The notes: a model not told the origin generated them from the sequence alone. Shown: positions 27,610 to 36,560, counted from the first letter of the stretch. The stretch is DNA of 64,000 bases from Permianibacter sp046297695 (GCA_046297695.1 JBKBHF010000004.1:1-64000); one strand, 5' to 3'. Program-made: numbers and translations.

Positions 27610-29109
27610 TCAGACCTTCAATGCCGAGCCCGAGAAAATCGACCACAAGCGCACCATGGCATAGGTGTCGAGCGCACAGTAGGTCAACAATTGTTGCTCA
27701 ATTTCGCTTTTGCGTGCCTTACTGGTTTGCGGTGCCAGAGCCTCCAGGAAGGCATCCATGGCCATTCCGCCATCCTGGACACCATCGAGATCTCCGTAAT
27801 CCAAGTCCGGGCAGAGTGCCGGCAGCACGGCCTTGATGCTCCAACTGCCTTGTTGGCTGGGGTGGTAGTAATGGTCTCGAGCCACAGGCAAGAGATCCAC
27901 CACACGCTCGTTCAATGCCAGCAGTGGTTTGGCCATACGAGGAAAGCGCTCAGACAGCTCGCGGATACGGGCCGTTTCGAAACCGGCGTTGTAGACGAAT
28001 ATTGGACCTCGCTCGCTGCACGCGGCAATCAAGGCTTCAGCAAATGCCTTGGATGGATCGCTGCCTGTGAGATCGAGAAATGCCTGCTGATCGAGCTTGC
28101 CTGTACGTGAGAGGCGGTGGACGCTGAACTGGAAAGGAATCTGCTGGTAAGGCCGTGTACCTTTCCAGATCGGTACGGCGAATTGGATGGTTTCAAAGTC
28201 CAGGAAATAAGCGGGCAGCTTGTAAGCGGCAAGTGCTTGCGCGGACGCCCGCTGGTCGAAATAGGGTTTGCCGGAGAGAGTGACCGCCTTGACGCGTTGC
28301 TGCTTGTCGTTAAGCAGTGCATCAGGCAAGTCACGAAGTTCTGTCAGGCCATGCGCCTCGATGTGTGCCTGAAGCCCGTTGCTCAGGCGACCAGGTAGCC
28401 ACTTGATCGGCTGCTCTGCCTGTGGTTCCTGACTTTGGCAATAGGCAAGAAATCCGCACTCATAGGGATTGCCGCAGTGCTTGCCCGTAGCGATGCGAGG
28501 CTCACTTTTCTTGGCGACGATCTGTTGTGCTTCGGCTATCCAACTGCGAACCTCGCCGCCACGATCAAACACTTCTTCCGTCAGATCGTTTTCGAGCAAT
28601 AGCCCGTTGTAATCCTCATTGCCTGGATAAACCCAATCGCTGTCGATATGTGCGAGCGCGATTTTGGTGAGTGGCACACCGGAGGAGCGGGCGACGAAGG
28701 ATTGCACAGCCGCGTCGTCGCGATGGTAGTCCTTGACTGAGGTGGAGGATTTCACCTCGACCATACGCCAGGCCAGCTTGCCACCTTTTCTTATCGGCAA
28801 CATCACGTCTGCAAGAGCTAACGCTCCTTCGGCGCGAAAGCCCGCCTCGAAGATCGGTTGAGCTACCTGTAGAAGCTCCAGGGTACGAGCGAATGCAGCG
28901 TCAAACCCGTTCGCTTGCGGATCGATCAGAACGCCCTTGCCCTTGGGGTCATACAATCGCCGGGCAATGTCGCCGACTTGATGCCCCACGGCAAAGCTGG
29001 CCTGGGTGGCGGCCGAATCCTTGCGCAATTTGGGGCGATGCACCTCAAGCCACAGTCGCTTGGGGCACTGCCGGTAAGCCAGTAGCTTGGATTTTGAGAG
29101 CGTGCGCAT
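27610..29109 (-). CDS. DUF2779 protein: Cas4-like nuclease joined to DnaQ-like exonuclease (cargo gene 2)
   Basis: A 499-residue protein. The N-terminal half looks like Cas4/RecB: LSKSKLLAYRQCPKRLWLE (Cys 15), a PD-(D/E)XK core in LADVMLPIRKGG...MVEVKSSTS (near 117) and CGNPYECGFLAYC (212-224), which with Cys 15 gives the four cysteines of an iron-sulfur cluster. The C-terminal half is DUF2779, with an exonuclease-like FLDFETI (near 304), VYNAGFETARI and CALDTYAMV (near 478), spaced like DnaQ motifs. Strong GGGGAGGATCA precedes the ATG. It may trim DNA or RNA; substrate is unknown. Confidence 0.87.
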   Translation of the reverse strand: MRTLSKSKLLAYRQCPKRLWLEVHRPKLRKDSAATQASFAVGHQVGDIARRLYDPKGKGVLIDPQANGFDAAFARTLELLQVAQPIFEAGFRAEGALALADVMLPIRKGGKLAWRMVEVKSSTSVKDYHRDDAAVQSFVARSSGVPLTKIALAHIDSDWVYPGNEDYNGLLLENDLTEEVFDRGGEVRSWIAEAQQIVAKKSEPRIATGKHCGNPYECGFLAYCQSQEPQAEQPIKWLPGRLSNGLQAHIEAHGLTELRDLPDALLNDKQQRVKAVTLSGKPYFDQRASAQALAAYKLPAYFLDFETIQFAVPIWKGTRPYQQIPFQFSVHRLSRTGKLDQQAFLDLTGSDPSKAFAEALIAACSERGPIFVYNAGFETARIRELSERFPRMAKPLLALNERVVDLLPVARDHYYHPSQQGSWSIKAVLPALCPDLDYGDLDGVQDGGMAMDAFLEALAPQTSKARKSEIEQQLLTYCALDTYAMVRLWSIFSGSALKV

Positions 29110-29152
29110 TGATCCTCCCCTTTTTTGTCAAATTATCCCATGCGGTTGATGG

Positions 29153-31243
29153 TCAGAGAAACCCAATCGATGCCTTTCTACCCTCTTTCACGGCACACTC
29201 CGCCTCCAGAGCCGAAACCAGCGTTGCCGGAGATTCGATGGGGCGGAATCGGTGTTGGCGCAGCACGGCAGCGAAATCGCCAGGGGTCAGCCGCTCTAGA
29301 CGCATCGTCCTTGTCAGCAGATCGGGCTGCGGCGCAGAAAGCTGAAGTTGTTTGCAGTAACGGCGCACCAGTTCCCAGGCCTGTTCTGGTCGCAGAAAGT
29401 CGAACTTCACCTTGAGGTCGAAGCGACGCAGCGCAGCCTGATCCAGACCTGTCATCAAGTTTGTCGATGCGATGAATACGCCGGAGAACGATTCCATCTG
29501 GGTGAGCATCTCATTGACCATGCTCACTTCCCAACCACGCTGTGCTCCACGACGATCCTGAAGGAAGCTGTCGACTTCGTCGATCAGTAGCAGCGCTCCA
29601 TCCTGGTCTGCCTGACGGAATGCTCGGGCAATGTTCTTCTCGTTCTCCCCAACCCACATGGACATCAAATCGGAAGCGCGCTTGATCAGAAGCGGGATAC
29701 CGAGCTGTTCAGCCAGCCACCGTCCATAGGCAGTCTTGCCCGTACCCGGTGGGCCGTACAAACAGAGTCGGCCGGCACGCGCTGCAATCAGGCCAGCGGC
29801 AACACTGGCCAGGTCGGCATCAGCATGGATGAACCCCGGATCGTAGATTTCCGGCAGTCGATTCGGATCGTTCTGAACGATGGGACGGTGTCCCTGTGCT
29901 TCCAGGGTATTGCTGATCAGACGTTCAAACGCCGATGCGCAACCCATCTGGCCCAGATCGTCGCGAATCGAGCGAACGACAGAGCTCGCCTTGGCCACCA
30001 CAGCGGGTGCGAGAGACTCGGCTTCGGCAATCCGCGAAATAATGCAAGCATCGATCAGGTCGCCGCAATTCTCCTGCAGAATCCTCTCACGCTGCTTTTT
30101 TGGCGGCACAGGTAGTTCGAATACCATGTCGAAGCGGCGAATAAATGCCGGATCGAGTCCATCGATTGAATTGGACAACCAAAGCGTCGGCACAGGGTTT
30201 TCCTCGAGCATCCGGTTGATCCACGCCTTGCGGACCTGAGCCGTACTCTTGCGGCCAAAGAAACTATCACCATCGTTGAAGACATCCTCGACCTCGTCGA
30301 AGGCGATGAGTGCCTGGCGTTGAGCGAAGAAACTCTGGGCAGCGCGAAACGCACGCAGACGGCGTTCGCCATTCACTGGATCGCCATCGGCGTCCTCACT
30401 TGCCACCTCGAACAGTTCACATCCCAGTTCATCAGCCAGGGCTCGTGCCAGCTGACTCTTGCCTGTACCCGGCGCTCCATGTAGGAAGATGTTGACCCCA
30501 CGCCGCCCGGTCGTGGCCGCGTGCCGTAGATACGGACGCAGAATTTCCAGGGAAGCATTGATGTGGCTGTAATCGGCCAGCTTGAGTTGTGCTGGGTCTG
30601 CGGCAGATACGGTGCCGCGCAGCAAACTGATCGGATCGGCTTCCGAAGATGCCATCAGATCGGCAAACCCATCGGAGAGCAGATCCAACTTGCCGCGCAG
30701 CGTGCTGGTACCGCTACGGTCGACCGAAACCAAGCCGGAGCGTGCGAGGATGCCCTGTGCACTTAGTGATGCACGAATTTCAGGCTCGGGCAGATTCAGA
30801 ATTGCCGAAAGAGAGTGAAAGACCTTGACCGAGGAAATCTGGCCAAGCCAATCGGCAGTGTCATCCAAGAGCCTTTCATTGTGGATTGACACGGCAAACT
30901 CCAGGATTCTGCAGTCGGTCGTGCTGAGGCCTACCAGATCGGATAGTTGTCCAACGTTGTTGCGCAGGCAAGCAGGTAGTGGGGCTTTTGCCCATTGTTT
31001 TTCCGCCTTCTGGTGCAGCAACCGCAGTTCTGATTGAACGGCCTTCAGGTCAAAATCATTGGGGGACGGGTCGATCCAATGCCCTAGTCCAATCACTTCG
31101 GCCAGCGTATCGTTGTTGAAGCCGTGAGAGCGCACGAATTCACGATGCCCACCCAGAGGCACCAGAATGCGCAGCAGCCAGAGAAGAATGATGGGATCGG
31201 GATCAACCGCATTTGCGGTGTAACGCGAACGACGTCTTGCCAT
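29153..31243 (-). CDS. AAA+ ATPase with two AAA domains (cargo gene 1)
   Basis: A 696-residue Cdc48/SpoVK-like ATPase. An N-terminal 240-residue helical region precedes domain one (Walker A LHGAPGTGKSQLA near 255, Walker B ALIAFDEVEDVF, sensor LWLSNSIDGLDPAFIRRFD) and domain two (YGPPGTGKTAYG near 494, LLLIDEVDSFL, ASTNLMTGLDQAALRRFD). Both ATP sites keep their arginine fingers. It heads the operon, with AAGGAGAAACCATC before the ATG and an inverted repeat across that site. It probably acts as a remodelling or loading motor for the downstream nucleases or helicase. Confidence 0.92.
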   Translation of the reverse strand: MARRRSRYTANAVDPDPIILLWLLRILVPLGGHREFVRSHGFNNDTLAEVIGLGHWIDPSPNDFDLKAVQSELRLLHQKAEKQWAKAPLPACLRNNVGQLSDLVGLSTTDCRILEFAVSIHNERLLDDTADWLGQISSVKVFHSLSAILNLPEPEIRASLSAQGILARSGLVSVDRSGTSTLRGKLDLLSDGFADLMASSEADPISLLRGTVSAADPAQLKLADYSHINASLEILRPYLRHAATTGRRGVNIFLHGAPGTGKSQLARALADELGCELFEVASEDADGDPVNGERRLRAFRAAQSFFAQRQALIAFDEVEDVFNDGDSFFGRKSTAQVRKAWINRMLEENPVPTLWLSNSIDGLDPAFIRRFDMVFELPVPPKKQRERILQENCGDLIDACIISRIAEAESLAPAVVAKASSVVRSIRDDLGQMGCASAFERLISNTLEAQGHRPIVQNDPNRLPEIYDPGFIHADADLASVAAGLIAARAGRLCLYGPPGTGKTAYGRWLAEQLGIPLLIKRASDLMSMWVGENEKNIARAFRQADQDGALLLIDEVDSFLQDRRGAQRGWEVSMVNEMLTQMESFSGVFIASTNLMTGLDQAALRRFDLKVKFDFLRPEQAWELVRRYCKQLQLSAPQPDLLTRTMRLERLTPGDFAAVLRQHRFRPIESPATLVSALEAECAVKEGRKASIGFL

Positions 31244-31275
31244 GATGGTTTCTCCTTGTTGATGGAAACCATCAT
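31242..31275 (-). promoter_or_regulatory. Inverted repeat across the operon start (candidate WYL operator or RBS hairpin)
   Basis: ATGATGGTTTC (31242-31252) and GAAACCATCAT (31265-31275) are exact complements separated by 12 bases that hold the AAGGAG ribosome site. The right-hand arm of the minus-strand mRNA covers the start codon. It could be an operator or a translation-blocking hairpin. Confidence 0.6.
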
Positions 31276-31395
31276 CCGGGTTGCTGCGACGTAATGTGTC
31301 ACATCGATATGTGCCGAGAAGCCAGAAAATAGCTTGGCTTCCTGATCGAACAGCGCGTTCATGGTGGCGTCGTCAATCACATCACGGAGCCCACG

Positions 31396-31596
31396 ATGAA
31401 CGCCAAGCAAACCGCCCTCGACACCTACCTCGCCCGCACCGCCGCCATCCACGCCAAACTGAAACGGTTGCAGCAACTTGCCGACGACCACTTCAGTCAC
31501 GACCCCAACACCATCCATTGGGGCCACGTCGGCGACCTCGGGCGAATGGAGGGCGGGCTGGATGAACTGCTGGCGATCTTCGGCGGCGATGAGTGA
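31396..31596 (+). CDS. Small hypothetical element protein
   Basis: A 66-residue acidic protein (MNAKQTALDTYLARTAAIHA) with no motif I recognise. It has a ribosome site GGAG nine bases ahead and is followed 28 bases later by the DUF3489 gene, so the two are probably one unit of the mobility module. Small proteins of this type commonly accompany DUF3489 in recombinase elements. It diverges from the cargo operon, sharing the spacer 31244-31395. Confidence 0.65.
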   Translation: MNAKQTALDTYLARTAAIHAKLKRLQQLADDHFSHDPNTIHWGHVGDLGRMEGGLDELLAIFGGDE

Positions 31597-31624
31597 CGAC
31601 GCCCATCAACCACCGGAGATCACC

Positions 31625-32143
31625 ATGACTACCGAAGCCAAACTTACCGACACCCAGATCGCCCTCCTCAAGGCTGCCGCCGGCCGACCGGACGGCAACA
31701 TCGAACCTCTGCCTGCCAACCTGCGCGGCGGCGCCCGCGCCAAGGTCATCGAGGGTCTGCTCGCCCGAGGGCTCATCGTCGACGCCGATGGCCACCACCT
31801 GCTCACCGATGCCGGCTACGCCGCCGTCGGCAAACGGCCCCCCATCCCCAAGAGTGTCCAGCAAATGGACGCCCCCGATGCCCTCACGAAACGCGACCCC
31901 ATCGATGCACTCCAGAAATTGGGGGTCACCCCGCCCACCATCCGCCCCGGCACTAAGCTGGCCGCGATCATCGATGCGCTGCGCAACCCCGGCGGCGCAA
32001 CCATCGCCCAGATGATGGCGGGCACCGGCTGGCAGGCCCACACCGTTCGCGGCGCGATCTCCGGCATGGTCAGGAAGAAACTCGGTTACGAGGTGGTCAC
32101 CGAGAAGGGAGTGGACGGCCAGCGGGCCTATCGCATCGCCTGA
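31625..32143 (+). CDS. DUF3489 protein
   Basis: A 172-residue protein. The C-terminal half (PGTKLAAIIDALRNPGGATI and MAGTGWQAHTVRGAISGMV) is the winged-helix-like DUF3489 domain, found in proteobacterial elements carrying serine recombinases. A DNA-binding role is likely but not shown. The ATG at 31625 has CGGAGATCACC upstream. A hairpin terminator follows at 32159. Confidence 0.85.
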   Translation: MTTEAKLTDTQIALLKAAAGRPDGNIEPLPANLRGGARAKVIEGLLARGLIVDADGHHLLTDAGYAAVGKRPPIPKSVQQMDAPDALTKRDPIDALQKLGVTPPTIRPGTKLAAIIDALRNPGGATIAQMMAGTGWQAHTVRGAISGMVRKKLGYEVVTEKGVDGQRAYRIA

Positions 32144-32158
32144 CTGCAAACCAACAGA

Positions 32159-32187
32159 GGGTCTGCGCGCACCGCAGGCCCTTTTCT
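32159..32187 (+). terminator. Terminator of the DUF3489 unit
   Basis: GGGTCTGCG-CGCAC-CGCAGGCCC followed by TTTTCTT. Confidence 0.75.
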
Positions 32188-32629
32188 TCGGCCTGACGGC
32201 AGGGTGGCCGATTTGCCACTTTTTTGCCCTGAAATCGCCGAAATCCTGCGCCAGTACTGGCCGGAATAGGGGTGACCGTTCTCGGTTTCAAGGGGGTGAA
32301 TTCAACGCCCACCCTTGGCCTTGGTGCAAACCGCAAACCCTGCAAACCTCGGTTTGCACCCTGACGCTATCGAAGCGCCGCGCTCGCGCCCCCCGCATGG
32401 GAATATTGCCAGGAAGGACCCCTCTTGCCTGGGTATCCCCTTTCCCGCCGACCATAACAATAGCGGCCGACCGTCACCATCATCACCATCATCACCATCA
32501 TCACCATCGTCACCGGCGTGATGGTCGTGACAGTCGTGACGATGGGTTTCTATTGTTTACGTCGGCTTGGAGGAGATATCTATCCCCCGGTAGACTGATC
32601 GCATTCCAATAACAACAGCGAGAAAGCCC
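32188..32629. other. Intergenic region with CACCAT-rich inverted element
   Basis: Between the terminator and the next gene there is no convincing coding frame. It holds repeat element A (32469-32566) and GGAGGAGATATC before it, then the leader of the 32630 gene. Confidence 0.6.
32469..32566. repeat. CACCAT-rich hairpin element, copy A (non-coding)
   Basis: A run of CACCAT units, then CATCGTCAC (32505-32513) and its exact complement GTGACGATG (32536-32544), then TCTATTGTTT and GTCGGC. A related copy lies in coding sequence at 33593-33672. Both encode the same peptide pattern if read in frame. Confidence 0.7.
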
Positions 32630-33253
32630 ATGCCTGCTCCGACCTCTGCCAACTGCCTGCGCTACTGGGACCTGGCCGACCATATCCAGCTCAACGACGC
32701 CATCGCCCTCTGGTGCGGCGTGGAGCCCGCCGAGCTGGCCAAGCTGAATTTCGAGACCCAATGCATGAGTGCCAAGCGCGCCGCACTGGTCACCGCCTTG
32801 CGCGATGGGCGGCTGGAATACGAAGACCTGGGCATCGTCACCAGCCAGGGCAAGGTGTTCAAGGGCGCACCCATCGACGAATTGCTCGAGAAGGATCGCC
32901 TCGTCATCAACAAAGCGAGCCTGCGCCGGTGGTTCGAGCAGATGCCCTTCGATGATCGTCCGCCGTTCCTGTTCGACGAGGCTCGCCAACCGGTGCTGCC
33001 CGATGGCAGTGAAGCGACCGAGATGAACAGCCTCAAGGCCATTGCCCTGATGGCACATCTGTTGGCAGCATCGGCAGGGAAATATCGGTCGGGTGAACGG
33101 CCCAATGCCGAAGCCATCGGCCAGGCAGTCAATGACTTGGCCCAGCAGCTATTTGGCAAAGATGTGAGGGGCTACGCGTCCTTCCACAAGAAGGTTGGCG
33201 CGGCTCTGAAAACCTTCTCCAAAGAGATTCCGCAGCGTATTCGCGATTCCTGA
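32630..33253 (+). CDS. Hypothetical element protein
   Basis: A 207-residue soluble protein opening with SANCLRYWDLADHIQLNDAI. I do not recognise it. It has a Trp-Cys pair in IALWCGVEP and a helical C-terminal part with no catalytic motif. Its place between element A and the AlpA-like gene suggests a role in the element's own replication or regulation. Unknown function. Confidence 0.65.
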   Translation: MPAPTSANCLRYWDLADHIQLNDAIALWCGVEPAELAKLNFETQCMSAKRAALVTALRDGRLEYEDLGIVTSQGKVFKGAPIDELLEKDRLVINKASLRRWFEQMPFDDRPPFLFDEARQPVLPDGSEATEMNSLKAIALMAHLLAASAGKYRSGERPNAEAIGQAVNDLAQQLFGKDVRGYASFHKKVGAALKTFSKEIPQRIRDS

Positions 33254-33333
33254 ATTTCAGGAAATCATCCTGAAGTTCGGCGGGGCGGGACACCCGCCTG
33301 ACCCAGACTGGCGACATCTATCAATGACCACGG

Positions 33334-33540
33334 ATGCTCGCCATGAAACTCTCCCGCCCGATCCTGCCAGAAACCGGCTTTGTTCGACTCCCCCAAGTCC
33401 TCGCCATCATCCCCATCAGCCGGTCGGCGTGGTGGGCTGGCATCCGCGAGGGCAAATTCCCCAAAGGCATCAAGCTCGGCAGCAAGACCACGGTCTGGCG
33501 CGCTGAGGACATCCGCGCACTGATCAATCACGGTCGCTGA
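33334..33540 (+). CDS. AlpA-family regulator/excisionase
   Basis: A 68-residue winged-helix protein of the AlpA/MerR-like excisionase kind (FVRLPQVLAIIPISRSAWW, FPKGIKLGSKTTVWRAEDI). Such proteins switch on integrase genes or direct excision of islands. The start may be 33334 or the ATG three codons later (33343). It precedes the ATPase gene by ten bases. Confidence 0.88.
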   Translation: MLAMKLSRPILPETGFVRLPQVLAIIPISRSAWWAGIREGKFPKGIKLGSKTTVWRAEDIRALINHGR

Positions 33541-33550
33541 GGGGGCGGGC

Positions 33551-35704
33551 ATGACCGACACCCTCCTTCCGCCGGCCTCGGCAGTAGACGCCGACCATCA
33601 CGATCATCACCACCGTCACAGCGGTGACGTTCGTGATGGTGGTGACGATGCCTCTCTATTGTTTCAGTCGGCGGCAGAGGGGATGCCGGGTGTCGATACG
33701 ACCATCACCGACGACCCCATCGCCATCATCGAGTCTGCCATCGAGCGTCTGCGCGATGACGTCGGCGCCATCGTCGAACCCGCCGTGGTTGCCGCCTTCT
33801 CCATCCTGCGCGCCACCGACCTGCCCAATTACCTGCGCTTGCGGCACAAGGCCAAGGAGACGAACAAGGGCTGTCTAGTCACTGAACTCGACAAGGCCGT
33901 GCAGCAATCGCTTCCCGGCGGTGGCGATGAACCCTCGGCCCTCGATGAACTGGTGGCGCTGGCCCGCGCCCAATGCCAGCTCAAGCACGACGCCGACCGC
34001 AATGCCGTTGCCATCATCCCGATGCCGGGCCGGCAGGAAGTCTGGCGGGTCTATTCCACAGGCTACGAGGAATGGTTGCGCAGCGCCTACTGGCGGGCCA
34101 AGGAAACCGGCGTTCCCGAAACCACCATGAAGTCGGCACTGGCAACCATTGCCGCCGCTGGCATCAACGATGGCGAGCAGATCGACCTCCACGTCCGCGC
34201 CGCACGGGATGACGCCGGCTACCTGATCGACCTCTGCGATGAACAATGGCGGGCAGTGCTGGTTACGCCGACCGGCTGGCAGGTGCTCGACCACTCGCCG
34301 GCGTATTTCACCCGCACCCAGTCAATGCGCCCGTTGCCGGAACCACTGCGCGGCGGTGACATCGGCCTGCTCTGGCAGCACACCAATATTCCAGGCAACC
34401 GCCGCGTGATGGTGCTGACCTGGCTGCTCGACAGCTTCCGGCCAGACACCCCATTCCCGGTACTGGAATTGGTCGGCGAGCAGGGCTCGGCCAAGTCCAC
34501 CACGCAATCCGTACTGCGCAGCCTCATCGATCCCAACAAGGTGATGCTGCGCGGTCGGCCCAAGACCGTCGAGGACATCTTCGTCGCCGCCGCCAACAAC
34601 TGGCTGGTCAGCTACGAGAACCTCTCGGGCCTGACTGCCGAGCAGCAGGATGCCTTCTGCACCCTGAGCACGGGCGGCGGCTTCGCCTCGCGTCAGCTCT
34701 ATACCAATGGTGAAGAGCACATCATGGAAACCAAGCGGCCCGTGGTGCTGAACGGCATCGCTGTGGTCGCCACCCGCCCCGACCTGATTGACCGGGTGAT
34801 TCACGTCGATATGCCGACGATCCCACCCGAGGCCCGGCGTGATGATGCCGATACCTCGGCGGCGTGGGAGCGCGACCGGCCCTTGGTGTTCGGCGCGCTG
34901 CTTGACCTCTTCGCCGCCGCACTGCGCATCCTGCCGTCGGTGAAGCTGGCCCACAAGCAGCGCATGGCCGACTACGAACGCTTCGGCGAGGCCGTGGCCC
35001 GCTCCCTCGGTTTCGAACCCGGCGATTTTCAACGCCAGTACGCGGAACTGGTGCGTGCCGGCATTGACCGTGCGCTGGAGAGCAATGCCGTCGCGCAGGT
35101 GCTCGACAAGTATTTCGAGGAGCGCATCTCGCCGTGGAACTGGCAGGGCACCGCCGGCCAGCTCTACGACCTGCTCAACAACCAGATCATCCCGGATCGC
35201 AGTACCTGGCCGAAGTCGCCGAAGGGCTTGGCCGACCAACTGCGCCGCATCGCCCCGGCCTACCGCGCCAAGGGCATCGAGATCAGCCATCTCGGCCATA
35301 GCCGGGAGGGTGCCCTGTGGCGCATCACCCCTATTCGTTCTTCAACCGCCACGCCGCCCGGCGTTGAGGGTGGCATTCGTTATGGAGCTCATCGTGAATA
35401 TAGAGAACCCCCTTCCAACCTGCATCCGATCTGGTATCGCCATTTCGGCTTCCAGCCGCAGGCACGCCACCCACAACCCACTGCTGCCAAGGCATCAGGG
35501 CAGGCATTCCGTCCTGCTACGGCAAAGCCTCACGCATCCCAGCAGTTCGGCGAGTGGGAGCCGACCTGCGACTACCGCCCGCCCTACGGCACCCCAGTCG
35601 GCATCCGTCGCCGGCTTGGCACGCATACCTGGGAAAGCACCGTGGTGCTGCCCGGCGATTCCCGCTACCCGTGGCCTGACCACACCTCCGATTCCAACCA
35701 CTGA
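33551..35704 (+). CDS. Helicase/primase-like ATPase of the element
   Basis: A 717-residue protein. The central ATPase has Walker A LELVGEQGSAKSTTQ and a DNA-replication style core (PKTVEDIFVAAANNWLVSYENLSG), like superfamily 3 or D5-type helicases of plasmids and prophages. The N-terminus is unusual, with HHDHHHRHSGDVRDGG encoded by repeat copy B. The C-terminal tail is Pro-rich and low in recognisable motifs. It may let the excised element replicate. The weak ribosome site GGGCGGGC precedes ATG 33551. Confidence 0.85.
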   Translation: MTDTLLPPASAVDADHHDHHHRHSGDVRDGGDDASLLFQSAAEGMPGVDTTITDDPIAIIESAIERLRDDVGAIVEPAVVAAFSILRATDLPNYLRLRHKAKETNKGCLVTELDKAVQQSLPGGGDEPSALDELVALARAQCQLKHDADRNAVAIIPMPGRQEVWRVYSTGYEEWLRSAYWRAKETGVPETTMKSALATIAAAGINDGEQIDLHVRAARDDAGYLIDLCDEQWRAVLVTPTGWQVLDHSPAYFTRTQSMRPLPEPLRGGDIGLLWQHTNIPGNRRVMVLTWLLDSFRPDTPFPVLELVGEQGSAKSTTQSVLRSLIDPNKVMLRGRPKTVEDIFVAAANNWLVSYENLSGLTAEQQDAFCTLSTGGGFASRQLYTNGEEHIMETKRPVVLNGIAVVATRPDLIDRVIHVDMPTIPPEARRDDADTSAAWERDRPLVFGALLDLFAAALRILPSVKLAHKQRMADYERFGEAVARSLGFEPGDFQRQYAELVRAGIDRALESNAVAQVLDKYFEERISPWNWQGTAGQLYDLLNNQIIPDRSTWPKSPKGLADQLRRIAPAYRAKGIEISHLGHSREGALWRITPIRSSTATPPGVEGGIRYGAHREYREPPSNLHPIWYRHFGFQPQARHPQPTAAKASGQAFRPATAKPHASQQFGEWEPTCDYRPPYGTPVGIRRRLGTHTWESTVVLPGDSRYPWPDHTSDSNH
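33593..33672. repeat. CACCAT-rich hairpin element, copy B (coding)
   Basis: Lies in the first 40 codons of the ATPase gene. CACCACCGTCAC and GTGATGGTGGTG pair with one mismatch, followed by GACGATGCC, TCTATTGTTT (33655-33664) and GTCGGC as in copy A. Confidence 0.7.
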
Positions 35705-35720
35705 CTCAAGGAGAACACCG

Positions 35721-36560
35721 ATGAAACTGAATCCGTTCCGCCGCAAAACCAACGGCTATTTCGACAAAATCAAGGCGGACTACGCCGAACGCACCCGCGA
35801 ACTCGATGCCTTGCGCCGCGAGGTCGCCGAGGCAAAAACTGCGTTCGAAGATGCGCAGCAATCGCTGTTCGAAGTCGAGCAGAAATCCAACTCGACGGTG
35901 TGGACACGGCGTGAGCAGGAGCTCCTGCGCCAGAAAAACGCGGCCGAGCATCACTACAACGAACTGCGCACCCGCCTGGGGCATCTGGAACTCAAGCATC
36001 GCAGCCTACGCTGGAAGGCAGAGGCGCCGGACGCCCTGGCGAAGCGGGTTGCTGAACTGAAGGCGCTGGCGATACGGCGTCGGCAGATCGAAGCCGAACG
36101 CGACAAGCAGCGGAGTGCTATTGCCAAGCTCGAGGCGCGCATCGCGACCTTGCGCGGTGAGATCGACCAGGAAACTGAGTCGGCCACGCAGGCATTGATC
36201 GAGTCGGGTGGCGATGCACCGGGTGCGTCTGACACCCTGGTCAAGCGCCGCCAGGACTTGAAACTGCTCGCCGAGGCGGTGGCCAAGGTTCGCCAACAGG
36301 AGGCGGCACTTGAATCCGAGTTGGGGAGCATTCCCACTCAGGAGCGGGAGCTGCGGCGTTGCATCGAATCCGACCAGGCATCGGTGGCCGAGATCGACCT
36401 TCACGAACAGATGCCTGAATTCATCCAGGTGATCGCCCGGGCCGCCGTCAGCAAGGCACGCGTCCAAGGTGGCAACCGCCATACCTACGAAATCCAGATT
36501 CCGGACGCCGCTTTGGCGGCGGCCACGGCATCACTCGACGCCGAGATTACCCCGGATTGA
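35721..36560 (+). CDS. Coiled-coil element protein
   Basis: A 279-residue protein of heptad-rich helix for most of its length (about 10-225), with repeats such as RELDALRREVAEAKTAFED. The last 50 residues are less helical and end in AATASLDAEITPD. The ATG at 35721 has CAAGGAGAACACCG ahead, a strong site. No enzyme motif. Such proteins recur next to the ATPase in recombinase elements, where they may be structural partners of replication. Confidence 0.7.
   Translation: MKLNPFRRKTNGYFDKIKADYAERTRELDALRREVAEAKTAFEDAQQSLFEVEQKSNSTVWTRREQELLRQKNAAEHHYNELRTRLGHLELKHRSLRWKAEAPDALAKRVAELKALAIRRRQIEAERDKQRSAIAKLEARIATLRGEIDQETESATQALIESGGDAPGASDTLVKRRQDLKLLAEAVAKVRQQEAALESELGSIPTQERELRRCIESDQASVAEIDLHEQMPEFIQVIARAAVSKARVQGGNRHTYEIQIPDAALAAATASLDAEITPD

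Noticed and set aside
19701..31243. Calling the cargo operon DISARM
   Set aside because: A PLD and SNF2 pair is shared with it, but drmA, drmB and a methyltransferase are absent.
32469..32512. CACCAT units as a CRISPR or microsatellite array
   Set aside because: Units are only six bases with no spacers, so not CRISPR; a pure microsatellite would not keep the flanking stem and TCTATTGTTT block in both copies.
32397..32612. Poly-histidine frame before the 32630 gene
   Set aside because: No start with a ribosome site and no family; the CACCAT units are better explained as DNA element copy A.
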